A stretch of DNA of 64,000 nt from Thermomonas alba (GTDB lineage Bacteria > Pseudomonadota > Gammaproteobacteria > Xanthomonadales > Xanthomonadaceae). The notes beneath the pieces were generated by a model that saw nothing but the letters and a program-made list of their open reading frames with translations, was not told the DNA's origin and ran no database searches. The DNA is taken from NCBI RefSeq assembly GCF_022419205.1, contig NZ_JAJOZU010000003.1, positions 124,001 to 188,000 of the forward strand. The letters are read 5' to 3'. Within the stretch, counting starts at the first letter, position 1; each line of letters starts with the position of its first letter. A program made the translations under genes and the position numbers. Positions 1-9,493 of this stretch are shown here, piece by piece.

Positions 1-974
1 CGGCGGTCCGGGCCGAATGCACGCTGCAGTTCATCGCCCGCCACCGCGGCCTGCGCACCGGCGCGGCGCTGGATCACTGCGGCGAACTGGAACTGGCGAC
101 GCTGGATCTGCCGGCCGGTGTGTTCGAGGGACTCGCCCCTGTGGCGCTGGCCTATCGCGCCGATGCGCTGGCGAGCTTCTTTCCGCTGCGGCCGCGCGAT
201 ACCCACAAGGGCCGCAACGGCCATGTGCTGTGCATCGGCGGCGAGGCCGGCAGCGGCGGTGCGGTGCTGCTGGCGGCGCAGGCCGCGCTGCGCTGCGGCG
301 CGGGCCTGGTCAGCGTGGCGACCCGTGCGGCGCACGTGCCGGCGCTGCTGGCGCGCTGCCCGGAAGCGATGGCCCACGCGGTCGAGGAGGTCGCGCAGCT
401 GGATGCCCTGCTGGCGCGCGCGGATGTCGTGGCCATCGGCCCCGGGCTGGGGCAGGGCGCGTGGGGGCGGGCGCTGTTCGAGCGCGTGCTGGCCTGCGAC
501 AAACCGCGCGTGTTCGACGCCGAGGCGCTGTCGCTGCTGGCGGCGTCCGGCGCGACGCTGCGGCCCGACGACGTGGTCACGCCGCATCCCGGCGAGGCGG
601 CGCGCCTGCTCGGCACCACCACCGCCGAGGTCCAGCGCGACCGCTTCGCCGCGGTCGCCGCGCTGCAGGCGCGCTGGGGCGGCGTCGCGGTGCTGAAGGG
701 CGCGGGCACGCTGGTGCAGGCGCCCGGCGTGCCGCCGGTGGTGCTGTGTGCCGGCAACCCCGGCATGGGCACCGGCGGCATGGGCGACCTGCTCACCGGC
801 GTGGTCGCGGCGCTGCGTGGGCAAGGGTTCGCCGCGCACGATGCGGCGGTGGCCGGCGCGCTGCTGCACGCCGCCGCCGGCGATGCGGCCGCGCGCGAGG
901 ACGGCGAGCGCGGGTTGCTGCCCTCCGACCTGCTGCCGTGGCTGCGCCGCCTGGCCAATCCGATGCGACGATAG
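1..974 (+). CDS. nnrD: Bifunctional NAD(P)H-hydrate epimerase/dehydratase, C-terminal part (5' end outside window)
   Basis: Repairs hydrated NADH/NADPH: the NnrE part epimerises NAD(P)HX and the NnrD part dehydrates it with ADP or ATP. The reading frame is open from the window edge. The first ~45 codons look like the end of the NnrE (YjeF_N) domain, with AVRAECTLQF and later LDLPAG. The rest is the ribokinase-like NnrD domain, with GPGLG, TPHPGEAARLLG, VLKGAGT and the GMGTGGMGDLLTG motif whose Asp is the catalytic base in this family. It is followed after 4 bases by tsaE, then amidase and mutL, the same order as yjeF-yjeE-amiB-mutL in E. coli. The domain call is firm. Only the N-terminal half is missing, because of the window edge. 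Confidence 0.95.
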   Translation, partial: AVRAECTLQFIARHRGLRTGAALDHCGELELATLDLPAGVFEGLAPVALAYRADALASFFPLRPRDTHKGRNGHVLCIGGEAGSGGAVLLAAQAALRCGAGLVSVATRAAHVPALLARCPEAMAHAVEEVAQLDALLARADVVAIGPGLGQGAWGRALFERVLACDKPRVFDAEALSLLAASGATLRPDDVVTPHPGEAARLLGTTTAEVQRDRFAAVAALQARWGGVAVLKGAGTLVQAPGVPPVVLCAGNPGMGTGGMGDLLTGVVAALRGQGFAAHDAAVAGALLHAAAGDAAAREDGERGLLPSDLLPWLRRLANPMRR

Positions 975-978
975 GCGG

Positions 979-1434
979 ATGTCCGAGCTCTTCCTTCCCG
1001 ATGCCGCGGCCACCGACGCCCTCGGCGCCCGCCTGGCGCAGGCGCTGCCCGCGCGCGCCGTGGTCCATCTCCACGGCGACCTGGGCGCCGGCAAGTCCTC
1101 GCTGGCGCGGGCGCTGCTGCGCGCGCTGGGCGTCATTGGCACCATCCGCAGCCCCACCTACACCCTGGTCGAACCGTACCCGCTGCCGGCCGGCGGCACC
1201 GCGCTGCATCTGGACCTGTACCGCATCGGCGATCCTGGCGAGCTGGAGTTCCTCGGGCTGGATCCCGATGCCGCCCGGCTGTGGCTGGTGGAATGGCCGC
1301 AGCGCGGGCGCGGCGCGCTGCCGCCGCCGGATCTGGACATCCGGCTGGCGCTGCAGGGCGCTGGGCGCGTCTGCACGCTGGAAGCGCAGACCCCAGCCGG
1401 ACGCGCGTGGCTGGCGCAGGCTGGGCTCGAGTGA
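979..1434 (+). CDS. tsaE: tRNA threonylcarbamoyladenosine biosynthesis ATPase TsaE
   Basis: TsaE is the ATPase that works with TsaB and TsaD to make t6A at position 37 of ANN-decoding tRNAs in the cytoplasm. The protein has 151 residues, the usual size. It shows a P-loop GDLGAGKSSLARALL near residue 35, the family signature SPTYTLVEPY near residue 60, and a conserved HLDLYRI segment. The start ATG lies 4 bases after the nnrD stop, so it is probably read from the same transcript and coupled in translation. The neighbouring order matches the E. coli yjeF-yjeE-amiB-mutL cluster, which supports the call. Confidence 0.95.
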   Translation: MSELFLPDAAATDALGARLAQALPARAVVHLHGDLGAGKSSLARALLRALGVIGTIRSPTYTLVEPYPLPAGGTALHLDLYRIGDPGELEFLGLDPDAARLWLVEWPQRGRGALPPPDLDIRLALQGAGRVCTLEAQTPAGRAWLAQAGLE

Positions 1435-1551
1435 CGGCTTCGGTAAGTTGCGGCGATGTCTGCGCGTCCTGAATGAGAAAAATCTCGCAGGTGCTCGATT
1501 ATTCGAGAAAAATGCTTGCGATTCCGCCTGGAAGGTGCTTCACTCCGGGCC

Positions 1552-2982
1552 ATGCGCCTGAGGGGGAGCCACCGCAAATCTGCCGTCGCGGCCGCCATCG
1601 GCCTGCTCGCGCTCGCGATGATTCCGGTAAAAGCCTCTGAAATCAGGCGGTTGCGGCTCGAAGCGGGGCCGGCCGGCACGCGTGCCGAACTGCATCTGGA
1701 CAAGCTGGGCGAGTATCGCCTGATTCCGCTGTCGAATCCCGAGCGGCTGGCGGTGGATTTCCCCGGCAGCCATCTGGCGCGCGGGCTGGCCCTGCCGGAC
1801 GCCGCCGGAGCGGTGAAAGGCGTGCGCACTGGGCAGCCGGTGCCGGGCACGCTGCGGGTGGTGTTCGATCTGACCGGCAAGGTGAAGGCGATCCCGACCA
1901 CGCTGGACAGCGCCAATGGCGGCGCCGTGCTGGTGCTGGAATGGCCGGGTGACGGCCCCGCCCCGGCGCCGGCCGTCGCTTCGGCGCCCGCGCCGGCTGC
2001 TGCGTCAGTCGGTGCCCCGAGTGCCGCCCCGAGCGATCCGATCGCGGCCTTCGCGCTGACGAAGTCGCCGGTATCCGCGAGCGCAGGCCAGACGGCTGCG
2101 CAAGCGCCGGTGGACGCGCTGCCGCCTGCCGCGAGCGACAGCGCCCCAGCGCCGGCCGATCCGCCGTTGCCAGCGCCCCCGCGGCCGGCGCTGCGGGGCG
2201 GGGTGCGGCCGCTGGTGGTGGCCATCGATGCCGGCCACGGCGGGCAAGACCCCGGCGCGCGCGGCCCCGGCGGTACCCGCGAGAAGGACGTCACCCTGGC
2301 GATCGCGCGCGAGCTGGCGCGCCAGGTGAATGCCACGCCGGGGCTGAAGGCCTATCTCACCCGCGACAGCGATGTGTTCATCCCGCTGGAATACCGTGCC
2401 CGCCGCGCCAGCGCCAACAAGGCCGACATCTTCATTTCCATTCACGCCGACGCCGCCGAGAACCGCGGCGCACGCGGGTCGTCGGTGTACATCCTGTCCA
2501 CCCGCGGCGCCTCCTCACAGCGCGCGCGCTGGCTGGCCGACAAGGAAAACGCGGCCGACGTGATCGGCGGCGCGCGGGTGCGGGTGGCCGACAGTACCCT
2601 GACCTCGGTGCTGCTGGATTTGACCCAGAGTGGCAACCTGAAGGCGTCGGAGGACGCCGCCGCGCACGTGCTGGAGGGGCTCAAGCGGGTCGGCAACAAC
2701 CACAAGCCGGACATCGAGCGCGCGAACTTCGCGGTCTTGCGCACCTCCGACAAGATGCCGGCGATGCTGGTGGAAACCGCCTTCATCTCCAATCCGGAAG
2801 AAGAAAAGCGGCTGACCGAGCCGGCATTCCAGCGCACCCTGGCGCGCGCCATCCTGGATGGCATCGATGCCTATTTCTCGCGCCAGCCGCCGCCAGGCAC
2901 GCTGTATGCCGTGCGCGCGCAGGCCGCGCAGCACGCGCAGGCGACGGATATCGCGCGTAGCGGCATCGGCGGCAGCCGCTGA
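1552..2982 (+). CDS. amiC: N-acetylmuramoyl-L-alanine amidase, AmiC/AmiB type with AMIN domain
   Basis: A periplasmic zinc amidase that cuts the bond between MurNAc and the stem peptide during septum splitting. The 476-residue protein starts with a basic stretch and hydrophobic signal (about 1-28). An AMIN domain follows (about 30-130), then a long Ala/Pro linker (about 135-215), then the Amidase_3 domain. Expected zinc ligands are visible: His229 in IDAGHGG, Glu244 in GTREKDV and His298 in FISIHAD; the C-terminal [13 protein letters not shown] carries the catalytic Glu. A TTG 36 bases upstream is in frame, but ATG 1552 gives a clean signal peptide. Whether it is the AmiB or AmiC paralogue cannot be told from sequence alone; position before mutL matches E. 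coli amiB. Confidence 0.93.
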   Translation: MRLRGSHRKSAVAAAIGLLALAMIPVKASEIRRLRLEAGPAGTRAELHLDKLGEYRLIPLSNPERLAVDFPGSHLARGLALPDAAGAVKGVRTGQPVPGTLRVVFDLTGKVKAIPTTLDSANGGAVLVLEWPGDGPAPAPAVASAPAPAAASVGAPSAAPSDPIAAFALTKSPVSASAGQTAAQAPVDALPPAASDSAPAPADPPLPAPPRPALRGGVRPLVVAIDAGHGGQDPGARGPGGTREKDVTLAIARELARQVNATPGLKAYLTRDSDVFIPLEYRARRASANKADIFISIHADAAENRGARGSSVYILSTRGASSQRARWLADKENAADVIGGARVRVADSTLTSVLLDLTQSGNLKASEDAAAHVLEGLKRVGNNHKPDIERANFAVLRTSDKMPAMLVETAFISNPEEEKRLTEPAFQRTLARAILDGIDAYFSRQPPPGTLYAVRAQAAQHAQATDIARSGIGGSR

Positions 2983-3020
2983 GCAGTAGCCGGTACACTG
3001 GGCGGGTGAGCCGTCCGCCT

Positions 3021-4826
3021 ATGCCGATCCGCCAGCTTCCCGACACCCTCATCGACCAGATCGCCGCCGGCGAAGTCATCGAGCGCCCGGCCTCGGTGGT
3101 CAAAGAACTGGTGGAAAACGCGCTGGACGCCGGTGCCCGTCGCCTCGACATCGATCTCGAAGAAGGCGGCGTGCGCCTGATCCGGGTGCGTGACGATGGC
3201 GACGGGATCGCGCCGGAGGAACTGCCGCTGGCGGTCAGCCGGCACGCCACCAGCAAGATCACGTCGATCGACGATCTGGAAGCGGTAACCACGCTGGGGT
3301 TTCGTGGCGAGGCGCTGCCCTCGATCGCCTCGGTCAGCCGTTTCCGGCTGGTTTCACGCCAGCGTGAGGCCGCGCATGGGGCGGAACTGCGGATCGATGG
3401 CGGCCGCATGGGAGAGGTCGCGCCGCAGGCGCATCCACCCGGCACCACCGTGGAAGTGCGCGATCTGTTCTTCAACGTCCCGGCGCGGCGCAAGTTCCTG
3501 CGCGCCGAGCGCACCGAATACCTGCATATCGAAGATTGGCTGCGCACCCTGGCGCTGGCGCGGCCCGACGTGGAGATCCGGGTCAGCCACAACGGTAAGC
3601 CGGCGCGGCGCTGGAAGGGCGAAGGTCACCTGCTCGGCGACGTGCGCCTGCATGAGGCGCTGGGCGAAGAGTTCGCGCGCAACGCGCTGCGCGTGGACCA
3701 TGCCGGCGCGGGCATGCGCCTGCATGGCTGGATCGCGCAGCCCGTCTACAACCGCGCCAGCGCCGACCAGCAGTACCTGTATGTCAATGGCCGCAGCGTG
3801 CGCGACCGCAACATCGCCCACGCGGTGCGCCAGGCCTACCAGGACGTGCTGTTTCACGGTCGCCATCCGGCCTACGTGCTGTTCCTCGAACTCGATCCGC
3901 GCGGGGTGGACGTGAATGTGCACCCGGCCAAGCACGAGGTGCGCTTCCGCGAGGCGCGCCTGGTGCACGACTTCGTCTATCGCACCTTGCATGCGGCATT
4001 GGCCGAGACCCGGGCCGGGAGTACGCCGGGTGCGGTGGACTTGCGACCGATCGCCGCGCCAGCTGCCGGCAATGGGCAGGCGCCCCGCTGGCCGGCACCG
4101 GCTGCGCCGCAGCAGCAGGTGATCGGCCTGCGCGTGGCCGATGCGCCGGCGGCCTACGCCGCGCTGTATGCCTCGCGCGAGCAGGCCATGCAGGCGCCAT
4201 CCGCGCCCACCGCGACGATGCCCGACGACGCGCCCGGCGGCATGCCGCCGCTGGGCTTTGCCATCGCCCAGTTGCACGGCCTCTACATCCTGGCCGAGAA
4301 CGCCGACGGCCTGATCGTGGTGGACATGCACGCCGCGCACGAGCGCATCCTCTATGAACGCCTCAAGTCTGCGCACGACGGCGAAGGCCTGCGCACGCAG
4401 CCGCTGCTGGTGCCGTCCAGTCTCGCGGTGTCCGAGCGCGAGGCGGACATCGCCGAGCGCGAGGCCGACACCCTGATGCAGTTGGGCTTCGAGGTGCAGC
4501 GCAGCGGCACGCAGTCGCTGCTGCTGCGCAGCGTGCCGGCGCTGCTCGCGCACGGCGACGTGGAGGCGCTGTTGCGCGACGTGCTCGCCGACCTGCGCGA
4601 GCACGGCAGCACCCGCCGCGTGGCCGAAACCCGCGACGCGCTGCTGGCCACCATGGCCTGCCACGGCGCGGTGCGCGCCAACCGCCGGCTCACGATCCCG
4701 GAGATGAACGCCCTGCTGCGCCAGATGGAGGCCACCGAGCGCTCCGGCCAATGCAACCACGGCCGTCCGACCTGGACGCGTTTCTCGCTTGCGGAGATGG
4801 ACAAATGGTTCCTGCGCGGACGCTGA
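3021..4826 (+). CDS. mutL: DNA mismatch repair protein MutL (endonuclease-type)
   Basis: Couples mismatch recognition by MutS to strand incision and removal. The 601-residue protein opens with the GHKL ATPase domain: [22 protein letters not shown] and [13 protein letters not shown] short Ala/Pro-rich linker follows (about 340-405), then the C-terminal dimerisation domain. That domain has [12 protein letters not shown] at 435-446, matching the metal-binding endonuclease motif D-x-H-A-x2-E-x4-E, plus ACHGAVRA and CNHGRP (578-583), the other nuclease-associated motifs. This is the MutH-independent type. A GTG 15 bases upstream is possible, but MPIRQLP is the usual family N-terminus. The 3' end overlaps the next gene by 22 bases. 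Confidence 0.97.
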   Translation: MPIRQLPDTLIDQIAAGEVIERPASVVKELVENALDAGARRLDIDLEEGGVRLIRVRDDGDGIAPEELPLAVSRHATSKITSIDDLEAVTTLGFRGEALPSIASVSRFRLVSRQREAAHGAELRIDGGRMGEVAPQAHPPGTTVEVRDLFFNVPARRKFLRAERTEYLHIEDWLRTLALARPDVEIRVSHNGKPARRWKGEGHLLGDVRLHEALGEEFARNALRVDHAGAGMRLHGWIAQPVYNRASADQQYLYVNGRSVRDRNIAHAVRQAYQDVLFHGRHPAYVLFLELDPRGVDVNVHPAKHEVRFREARLVHDFVYRTLHAALAETRAGSTPGAVDLRPIAAPAAGNGQAPRWPAPAAPQQQVIGLRVADAPAAYAALYASREQAMQAPSAPTATMPDDAPGGMPPLGFAIAQLHGLYILAENADGLIVVDMHAAHERILYERLKSAHDGEGLRTQPLLVPSSLAVSEREADIAEREADTLMQLGFEVQRSGTQSLLLRSVPALLAHGDVEALLRDVLADLREHGSTRRVAETRDALLATMACHGAVRANRRLTIPEMNALLRQMEATERSGQCNHGRPTWTRFSLAEMDKWFLRGR

Positions 4827-5764
4827 TCCTGCTGGCGGCGGCGCTGCTGGCCGCCTGCAGTCGCGATACTGGCCCGAGTGCGGCGGCCCTGGCCGCGCGT
4901 GCGAAAGCCCGCGCCGCCTTCGAGGCCTCCGAGCAGGCCTGGCGCACGCAGCGGCTGGCCGACCTGACCCGGCCCGACGGCTGGACCAGCCTGGTCGGGC
5001 TGCACTGGCTGGACCCGGGCACACACCGGGTGGGCAGCGGCGCCGACAACGGCATCCGGCTCGCGCTGGGGCCGGCGCATCTGGGCGTGTTCACGGTGCG
5101 CGCCGGCAAGGTGCATTTCGTGGCGGACACCGAGGTGAGCATCGACGGCGTGCCTGCCCGCGGCGGCGAGCTGCGCAGCGATGCCGATCCCGGCGGCGCC
5201 AGCGTTATCGGCTTCGATGACGGCAAGGGCCAGGCGCTGGTGATCGCGCGTGGCGGCCGGCTGGCGCTGCGGGTGAAGCATGCCGATGCGCCCACCCGCC
5301 TGCACTTCACCGGCCTGACGTACTGGCCGGGCGGGCCGCAGTGGCGGTTGCCGGCGCGTTTCATCCCGCATCCGCCGGGGAAAACGCTGCCGGTGGTGAA
5401 CATCATCGGCACGACCGAGAACATCCCCAATCCCGGCGTGCTGGAGTTCACCCGCAACGGCAACCGCTACCGGCTGGAGGCGCTGGACGAAGGCGAGGGC
5501 ACCCTGCTGGTGGTGTTCGCCGACCGCACCAGCGGCCACGGCAGCTATGGCGCCGGCCGCTTTCTCGACGTGCCGCGCCCGGATGCGCAGGGCCGCGTGC
5601 TGCTGGATTTCAACCGCGCCTACAACCCGCCGTGCGCGTTCACCCTGTTTTCGACCTGTCCGCTGCCGCCGCCCGAGAACCGCCTGAACCTGCGGGTGGA
5701 AGCCGGCGAGAAGGCGTATCGCAAGCCGGTTGAACGGCCCGTTCCGGTGAGCCCTGCCGCATGA
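4805..5764 (+). CDS. DUF1684 family lipoprotein
   Basis: Function unknown. The 319-residue protein starts with a hydrophobic signal ending in a lipobox (LLAAC), so it should be lipidated and face the periplasm. The body matches my memory of DUF1684: an early W-x-S-L-V-G-L-x-W-L segment, a middle stretch with [16 protein letters not shown] and [13 protein letters not shown], and a C-terminal [18 protein letters not shown] and [10 protein letters not shown] block. The start was chosen at ATG 4805, which gives the signal peptide; it overlaps mutL by 22 bases. Its own stop overlaps the next gene by 4 bases, so mutL, this gene and the TraB/GumN gene are probably one operon. Confidence 0.85.
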   Translation: MVPARTLILLAAALLAACSRDTGPSAAALAARAKARAAFEASEQAWRTQRLADLTRPDGWTSLVGLHWLDPGTHRVGSGADNGIRLALGPAHLGVFTVRAGKVHFVADTEVSIDGVPARGGELRSDADPGGASVIGFDDGKGQALVIARGGRLALRVKHADAPTRLHFTGLTYWPGGPQWRLPARFIPHPPGKTLPVVNIIGTTENIPNPGVLEFTRNGNRYRLEALDEGEGTLLVVFADRTSGHGSYGAGRFLDVPRPDAQGRVLLDFNRAYNPPCAFTLFSTCPLPPPENRLNLRVEAGEKAYRKPVERPVPVSPAA

Positions 5765-6690
5765 GCCTGCGTCGCCTGTTCCTGCTGCTGTGCCTGGTCC
5801 TGGTGGCCCCGATCTCGCGGGCCGACGCGCCGGCAGCGGCGTATCACCCGCTGCTGTGGAAGGTGTCCGACGCCGACAGCGCGGTGTACCTGCTGGGCGC
5901 GTTCCACCTGCTCAAGGTCGACGATTACCCGCTGCCGGCGGAGGTGGAGCGTGCGTTCGACGACAGCGCCGCGCTGCTGTTCGAAGTCGATCCGGCCGCG
6001 ATGACCTCGCCCGACACCCTCGCGGCGATGCGCAAATACACGGCGCTGAGCGACGGCAAGACGCTCGGCGATGTCCTGCCCAAGACGACGCTGGACAGGC
6101 TGGGCGTGCTGGTGGCGGCCAGCGGCGGCAGCCTGCAGGCGCTGGAGCACAGCGAGCCGTGGGCGGTCAATCTCAGCCTGACCTTGGGCATCACCCAGGC
6201 GCTGGGCCTGCGCGCGGACCTCGGCCTGGACCGCTACCTGATGCAGCGCGCCGCGCAGGCCGGCAAGCCCGTGGCGGGGCTGGAGACCGTGGAAGCCCAG
6301 CTGCAGGCGATGGACGGCGTGCCGTATGCCGAACAGGTGCAGCAGCTGGAAGAGTTTCTGGCCGACCCGCCGCGGGCCGCGCGCCAGCTGCAGGATCTGC
6401 ATGCGTGGTGGCGGGCCGGCGATGCCGACAGGCTCGACGCGGAGATGCGCGCGGAAATGGCGCGCAAGACCCCGGAGAGCTATCGCCTGCTGGACGTGGA
6501 GCGCAACCAGGCCTGGCTGCCGCAGCTGGAGAAGCGGCTGGCCGATTCGCACCGGGACAATATCCTGGTGGTGGTGGGCGCGCTGCATCTGCTGGGCCCG
6601 GATGGGCTGGTCGAGCAGTTGCGCGCCAGGGGCTACAAGGTCGAACGCATTTGCGACGGCTGCGCGCTTCCCGTGCCGACGGCGCATTGA
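5761..6690 (+). CDS. TraB/GumN family protein
   Basis: A 309-residue secreted protein of the TraB/GumN family, for which a metalloprotease-like fold has been suggested; no substrate is known. A signal peptide is visible (about 1-21, ending SRA-DA). The family's typical ends are present: GAFHLLKVDDYPL near the N-terminus, with the GxxH-type motif, and VVVGALHLLGPDGLVEQLRARGYKVERI at the end, split here into its usual GALHLLG and GLVEQL elements. The two C-terminal cysteines (CDGC) close the chain. The start ATG overlaps the DUF1684 stop (ATGA), pointing to translational coupling. No link to gum exopolysaccharide genes is seen nearby. Confidence 0.85.
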   Translation: MSLRRLFLLLCLVLVAPISRADAPAAAYHPLLWKVSDADSAVYLLGAFHLLKVDDYPLPAEVERAFDDSAALLFEVDPAAMTSPDTLAAMRKYTALSDGKTLGDVLPKTTLDRLGVLVAASGGSLQALEHSEPWAVNLSLTLGITQALGLRADLGLDRYLMQRAAQAGKPVAGLETVEAQLQAMDGVPYAEQVQQLEEFLADPPRAARQLQDLHAWWRAGDADRLDAEMRAEMARKTPESYRLLDVERNQAWLPQLEKRLADSHRDNILVVVGALHLLGPDGLVEQLRARGYKVERICDGCALPVPTAH

Positions 6691-6711
6691 GGCGCCGCGG
6701 GTGGCTGCGCT

Positions 6712-7140
6712 TCAGGCCGGCGCGACGCGGATGATGCAGTCCACCGGGCAGGCGGGGATGCACAGGTCGCAGCCGGTGCACAGCGGTTCCAGCACGGTGT
6801 GCATGTGCTTGGGGCCGCCGACGATGGCATCCACCGGGCAGGCCTGGATGCACTTGGTGCAGCCGATGCAGTCGGCCTCCACGATCCGCACCGCGTGCGC
6901 CGGCGCCTGCACGCCGCGGTCGCGGTCGTAGCGGGCTGCGGAGGCGTCCGGCAGGCCGAGCGCATGCGCCAGCGCGCGCGCGCCGGTATCACCACCCGGC
7001 GGGCAGCGCTCCGGCCCGGCCTCGCCGCGCGCCATCGCCTCCGCGTACGGGCGGCAGCCGGCGAATCCGCACTGCCCGCACTGGGTCTGTGGCAGCAGGC
7101 GGTCGAGGCGCTCGGTGAGGTCGGGGGCTCCAGTGGACAT
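6712..7140 (-). CDS. rnfB: RnfB-like ferredoxin, short form without membrane anchor
   Basis: A 142-residue iron-sulfur protein that looks like RnfB, the subunit of the Rnf ferredoxin:NAD oxidoreductase, but lacking the N-terminal transmembrane helix. Residues about 15-50 hold the RnfB-type 4Fe-4S motif (CGQCGFAGC, then ERCPPGG). Two ferredoxin clusters follow: CIGCTKCIQACP and CTGCDLCIPACP. No rnfA, C, D, G or E lies in the window. An upstream ATG at 7152 is in frame; MSTGAPDL at 7140 is closer to the family start, and neither has a good ribosome site. It lies downstream of metG on the same strand, across an inverted-repeat element. It probably acts as a soluble electron carrier; the partner is unknown. 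Confidence 0.85.
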   Translation of the reverse strand: MSTGAPDLTERLDRLLPQTQCGQCGFAGCRPYAEAMARGEAGPERCPPGGDTGARALAHALGLPDASAARYDRDRGVQAPAHAVRIVEADCIGCTKCIQACPVDAIVGGPKHMHTVLEPLCTGCDLCIPACPVDCIIRVAPA

Positions 7141-7141
7141 C

Positions 7142-7258
7142 ACGGCCGGCATGCGGCGCGACGGGGTATCGCTTCCGCTGTAGCGAAATCAAGGAGGAGA
7201 TGCCGGCCGACGGCCGGCATCGGGGGACATTCGCGGAAGCGGGAGCGATACCCCATCG
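7142..7258. repeat. Nested inverted repeat with direct 11-mers between rnfB and metG
   Basis: Outer arms 7159-7179 and 7238-7258 are inverted copies of 21 bases with two mismatches; both contain GGGGTATCGCT. Inside them, 7200-7220 is a perfect hairpin (ATGCCGGCC, 3-base loop, GGCCGGCAT). The 11-mer ACGGCCGGCAT occurs twice in direct order, at 7142-7152 and 7210-7220. The layout resembles a small palindromic mobile repeat (REP- or MITE-like) or a processed RNA hairpin. No second copy was noticed in this window, so its repetitive nature is unproven. Confidence 0.7.
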
Positions 7259-7321
7259 TTGCAGCCAGTCCAACCGGGATGAGTGGAGGCCTGGGTGCGG
7301 CAGCGGGCTAGCCAGACGGGA

Positions 7322-9379
7322 TCAGCGCACCGGCATCCCGGGCTGCGCGCCGCTGTCGGCATCCAGCAGGAACAGATCGCCGCCGTCGAACCCGGCGGAG
7401 AGGATCATGCCTTCGCTCACGCCGAAGCGCATCTTGCGCGGGGCGAGGTTGGCGATGAACACCACGCTGCGGCCGACGAGCTTTTCAGGCTCGCCATAGC
7501 TCTTGCGAATGCCGGAGAAGATCTGGCGCTGGCCAAGCTCACCGGCATCCAGCAAAAAGCGCAGCAGCTTGTCGCTACCCTCGACGAAGCCGCATTCGAG
7601 CACCTTGCCGATGCGCAGGTCGAGCTTGGCGAAATCGTCGATGCTGACCGTCGCAGCGGCGGCAGGTGCGGCAGAGGGAGCGGGCTTGTCCCCGTTGGGC
7701 GAGGTGGTGGCCGCGGGCGCGGCGAGGGTGTCCTTGGAGGCCTCGATCATGGCGTCGATCTGCTTGGGGTCGATGCGGGTGAACAGTGGGGTGTAGGGCT
7801 GGATGGCGCGCGCCAGCAGCGGCGTTTCGAGATCGCTCCAGGTCAGCACCGGGGCGCCGAGGAAGGCGGCGGCCTGCGCGCTGGTGCGCGGCAGGATCGG
7901 CGCCAGCGCGGTGGCCAGCACCCGGAACAGGTTCAGACCCTGGGTGCAGACCGCCTGCAGTTCGGCCTCGCGCGCGGCATCCCTGGCGATCACCCACGGC
8001 TTGACCTCGTCGATGTACTTGTTGGCTTCGTCCGCCAGCGCCATCACCTGGCGGATCGCGCTGGCCGGATCGTTGCGCTCGTAGGCCTCGCGCACCGGCT
8101 CCAGCGCGGCGAGGAAGCGCGCGTACTGGCCGGGATCCGGCAGCGCCGGCGCCAGCTGGCCGGCGAAGCGCTTTTCGATGAAGCCGGCGCAGCGGCTGGC
8201 CAGGTTCACGAACTTGCCGACCACGTCGCTGTTCACGCGCGCGGTGAAGTCGGCCAGGTTGAGGTCGAGGTCGTCCACCCCGCCCGAGGACTTGGCCGCG
8301 AAGTAATAGCGCAGCGCTTCCGGGTCCAGCCCGGCGTCGAGATAGGTGCGCGCCATGATGAAGGTGCCGCGCGACTTGCTCATCTTGGCGCCGTCCACCG
8401 TCAGGTAGCCGTTGACGTGCAGGCGGGTCGGGGTGCGCAGGCCAGCGCCGTGCAGCACCGCCGGCCAGAACAGGCCATGGAAGTTGACGATGTCCTTGCC
8501 CAGGAAGTGATGCAGCTCGGTGCTGGCCTCCGCGCCGGCGCGCACGAAGGCGTCGAAGTCGATCCCGGCGCGCTGGCACAGGGTTTGGAAGCTGGACAGG
8601 TAGCCGATCGGCGCATCCAGCCAGACGTAGAAAAACTTGCCCGGATGGCCGGGGATTTGGAAGCCGAAATAGGGCGCATCGCGCGAGATGTCCCAGGCAC
8701 GCAGCCCGCCCTCGGCGTCAAGCCATTCCATCAGCTTGGCCTTGACCCCGGGCACCGCCACGTCACCGGCCAGCCATTGGCGCAGGAAGCCGTCGAACTG
8801 GCCCAGCTCGAAGAAGAAATGCTCGGACTGCCGCAGCTCCGGAGTGGCCCCGGAGACCGCCGATTTCGGATCTTTGAGGTCGGTGGGCGCATAGGTGGCG
8901 CCGCAGACCTCGCAGTTGTCGCCGTACTGGTCGGGAGCGCCGCAGTTCGGACAGATGCCCTTGACGTAGCGGTCGGGCAGGAACATGCCCTTGACCGGGT
9001 CATACAGCTGCGCCACGTCGCGGCGGCGGATGTGGCCGCCCGCCTCCAGCGCGGCATAGATCGCCTCGGTCAGCGCGCGGTTGGCGGCGGAGTGGGTGGA
9101 GTCGTAGTGGTCGAACGCCACCCCGAACGCGGCGAAGTCGCGCTCGTGCCCGGCCTGGATCGCGGCGATGAAGGCCTCGGGCGTGGTCCCGGCCTTTTCC
9201 GCCGCCAGCATGATCGGCGTGCCGTGGGTGTCGTCGGCGCAGACGTAGTGCACCGTGTCGCCGCGCATGCGCCGCGCCCGCACCCAGATGTCGGCCTGGA
9301 TGTAGCCGACCAGATGGCCCAGGTGCAGTGGGCCGTTGGCATAGGGCAGGGCATTGGTGACGAGCGCGGCGCGGGGCAT
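7322..9379 (-). CDS. metG: Methionyl-tRNA synthetase
   Basis: Charges tRNA-Met with methionine. The 685-residue protein begins with ALVTNALPYANGPLHLGH, holding the class I HIGH-type motif HLGH. A zinc-binding knuckle CPNCGAPDQYGDNCEVCGA-like segment lies near residue 145-165 (CPNCG then CEVCG). The KMSKS motif is seen in GAKMSKSRGTF. The C-terminal tRNA-binding (EMAP/OB-fold) domain starts near residue 580 with FAKLDLRIGKVLECG, so this is the dimeric long form. The start was set at MPRAAL, 75 bases inside the longest open frame, as expected for the family. It is divergent from apbC/mrp, as in E. coli. Confidence 0.97.
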   Translation of the reverse strand: MPRAALVTNALPYANGPLHLGHLVGYIQADIWVRARRMRGDTVHYVCADDTHGTPIMLAAEKAGTTPEAFIAAIQAGHERDFAAFGVAFDHYDSTHSAANRALTEAIYAALEAGGHIRRRDVAQLYDPVKGMFLPDRYVKGICPNCGAPDQYGDNCEVCGATYAPTDLKDPKSAVSGATPELRQSEHFFFELGQFDGFLRQWLAGDVAVPGVKAKLMEWLDAEGGLRAWDISRDAPYFGFQIPGHPGKFFYVWLDAPIGYLSSFQTLCQRAGIDFDAFVRAGAEASTELHHFLGKDIVNFHGLFWPAVLHGAGLRTPTRLHVNGYLTVDGAKMSKSRGTFIMARTYLDAGLDPEALRYYFAAKSSGGVDDLDLNLADFTARVNSDVVGKFVNLASRCAGFIEKRFAGQLAPALPDPGQYARFLAALEPVREAYERNDPASAIRQVMALADEANKYIDEVKPWVIARDAAREAELQAVCTQGLNLFRVLATALAPILPRTSAQAAAFLGAPVLTWSDLETPLLARAIQPYTPLFTRIDPKQIDAMIEASKDTLAAPAATTSPNGDKPAPSAAPAAAATVSIDDFAKLDLRIGKVLECGFVEGSDKLLRFLLDAGELGQRQIFSGIRKSYGEPEKLVGRSVVFIANLAPRKMRFGVSEGMILSAGFDGGDLFLLDADSGAQPGMPVR

Positions 9380-9440
9380 GGGCGTGACGGTGCGAAAGGG
9401 AGCGCGATTATCGCATGCGCGCGCCAGGCGCCCAGAACGC

Positions 9441-9467
9441 GAAAACCCCGGCATGGCCGGGGTTTTC
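9441..9467 (-). terminator. Intrinsic terminator after the DUF2147 gene
   Basis: Perfect 12-bp inverted repeat GAAAACCCCGGC / GCCGGGGTTTTC with a 3-base loop. The A and T runs sit inside the stem, so it can work in both directions. It lies just after the DUF2147 stop on the minus strand and before metG, so it should keep the two genes on separate transcripts. Confidence 0.85.
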
Positions 9468-9493
9468 TGGCGAGGCGAGACGGTGTCGGGCGT

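Noticed and set aside
17-1561. 514-codon Arg/Ala-rich frame over nnrD and tsaE
   Set aside because: Frame-shifted reading of real genes, more than one quarter Arg, no motifs.
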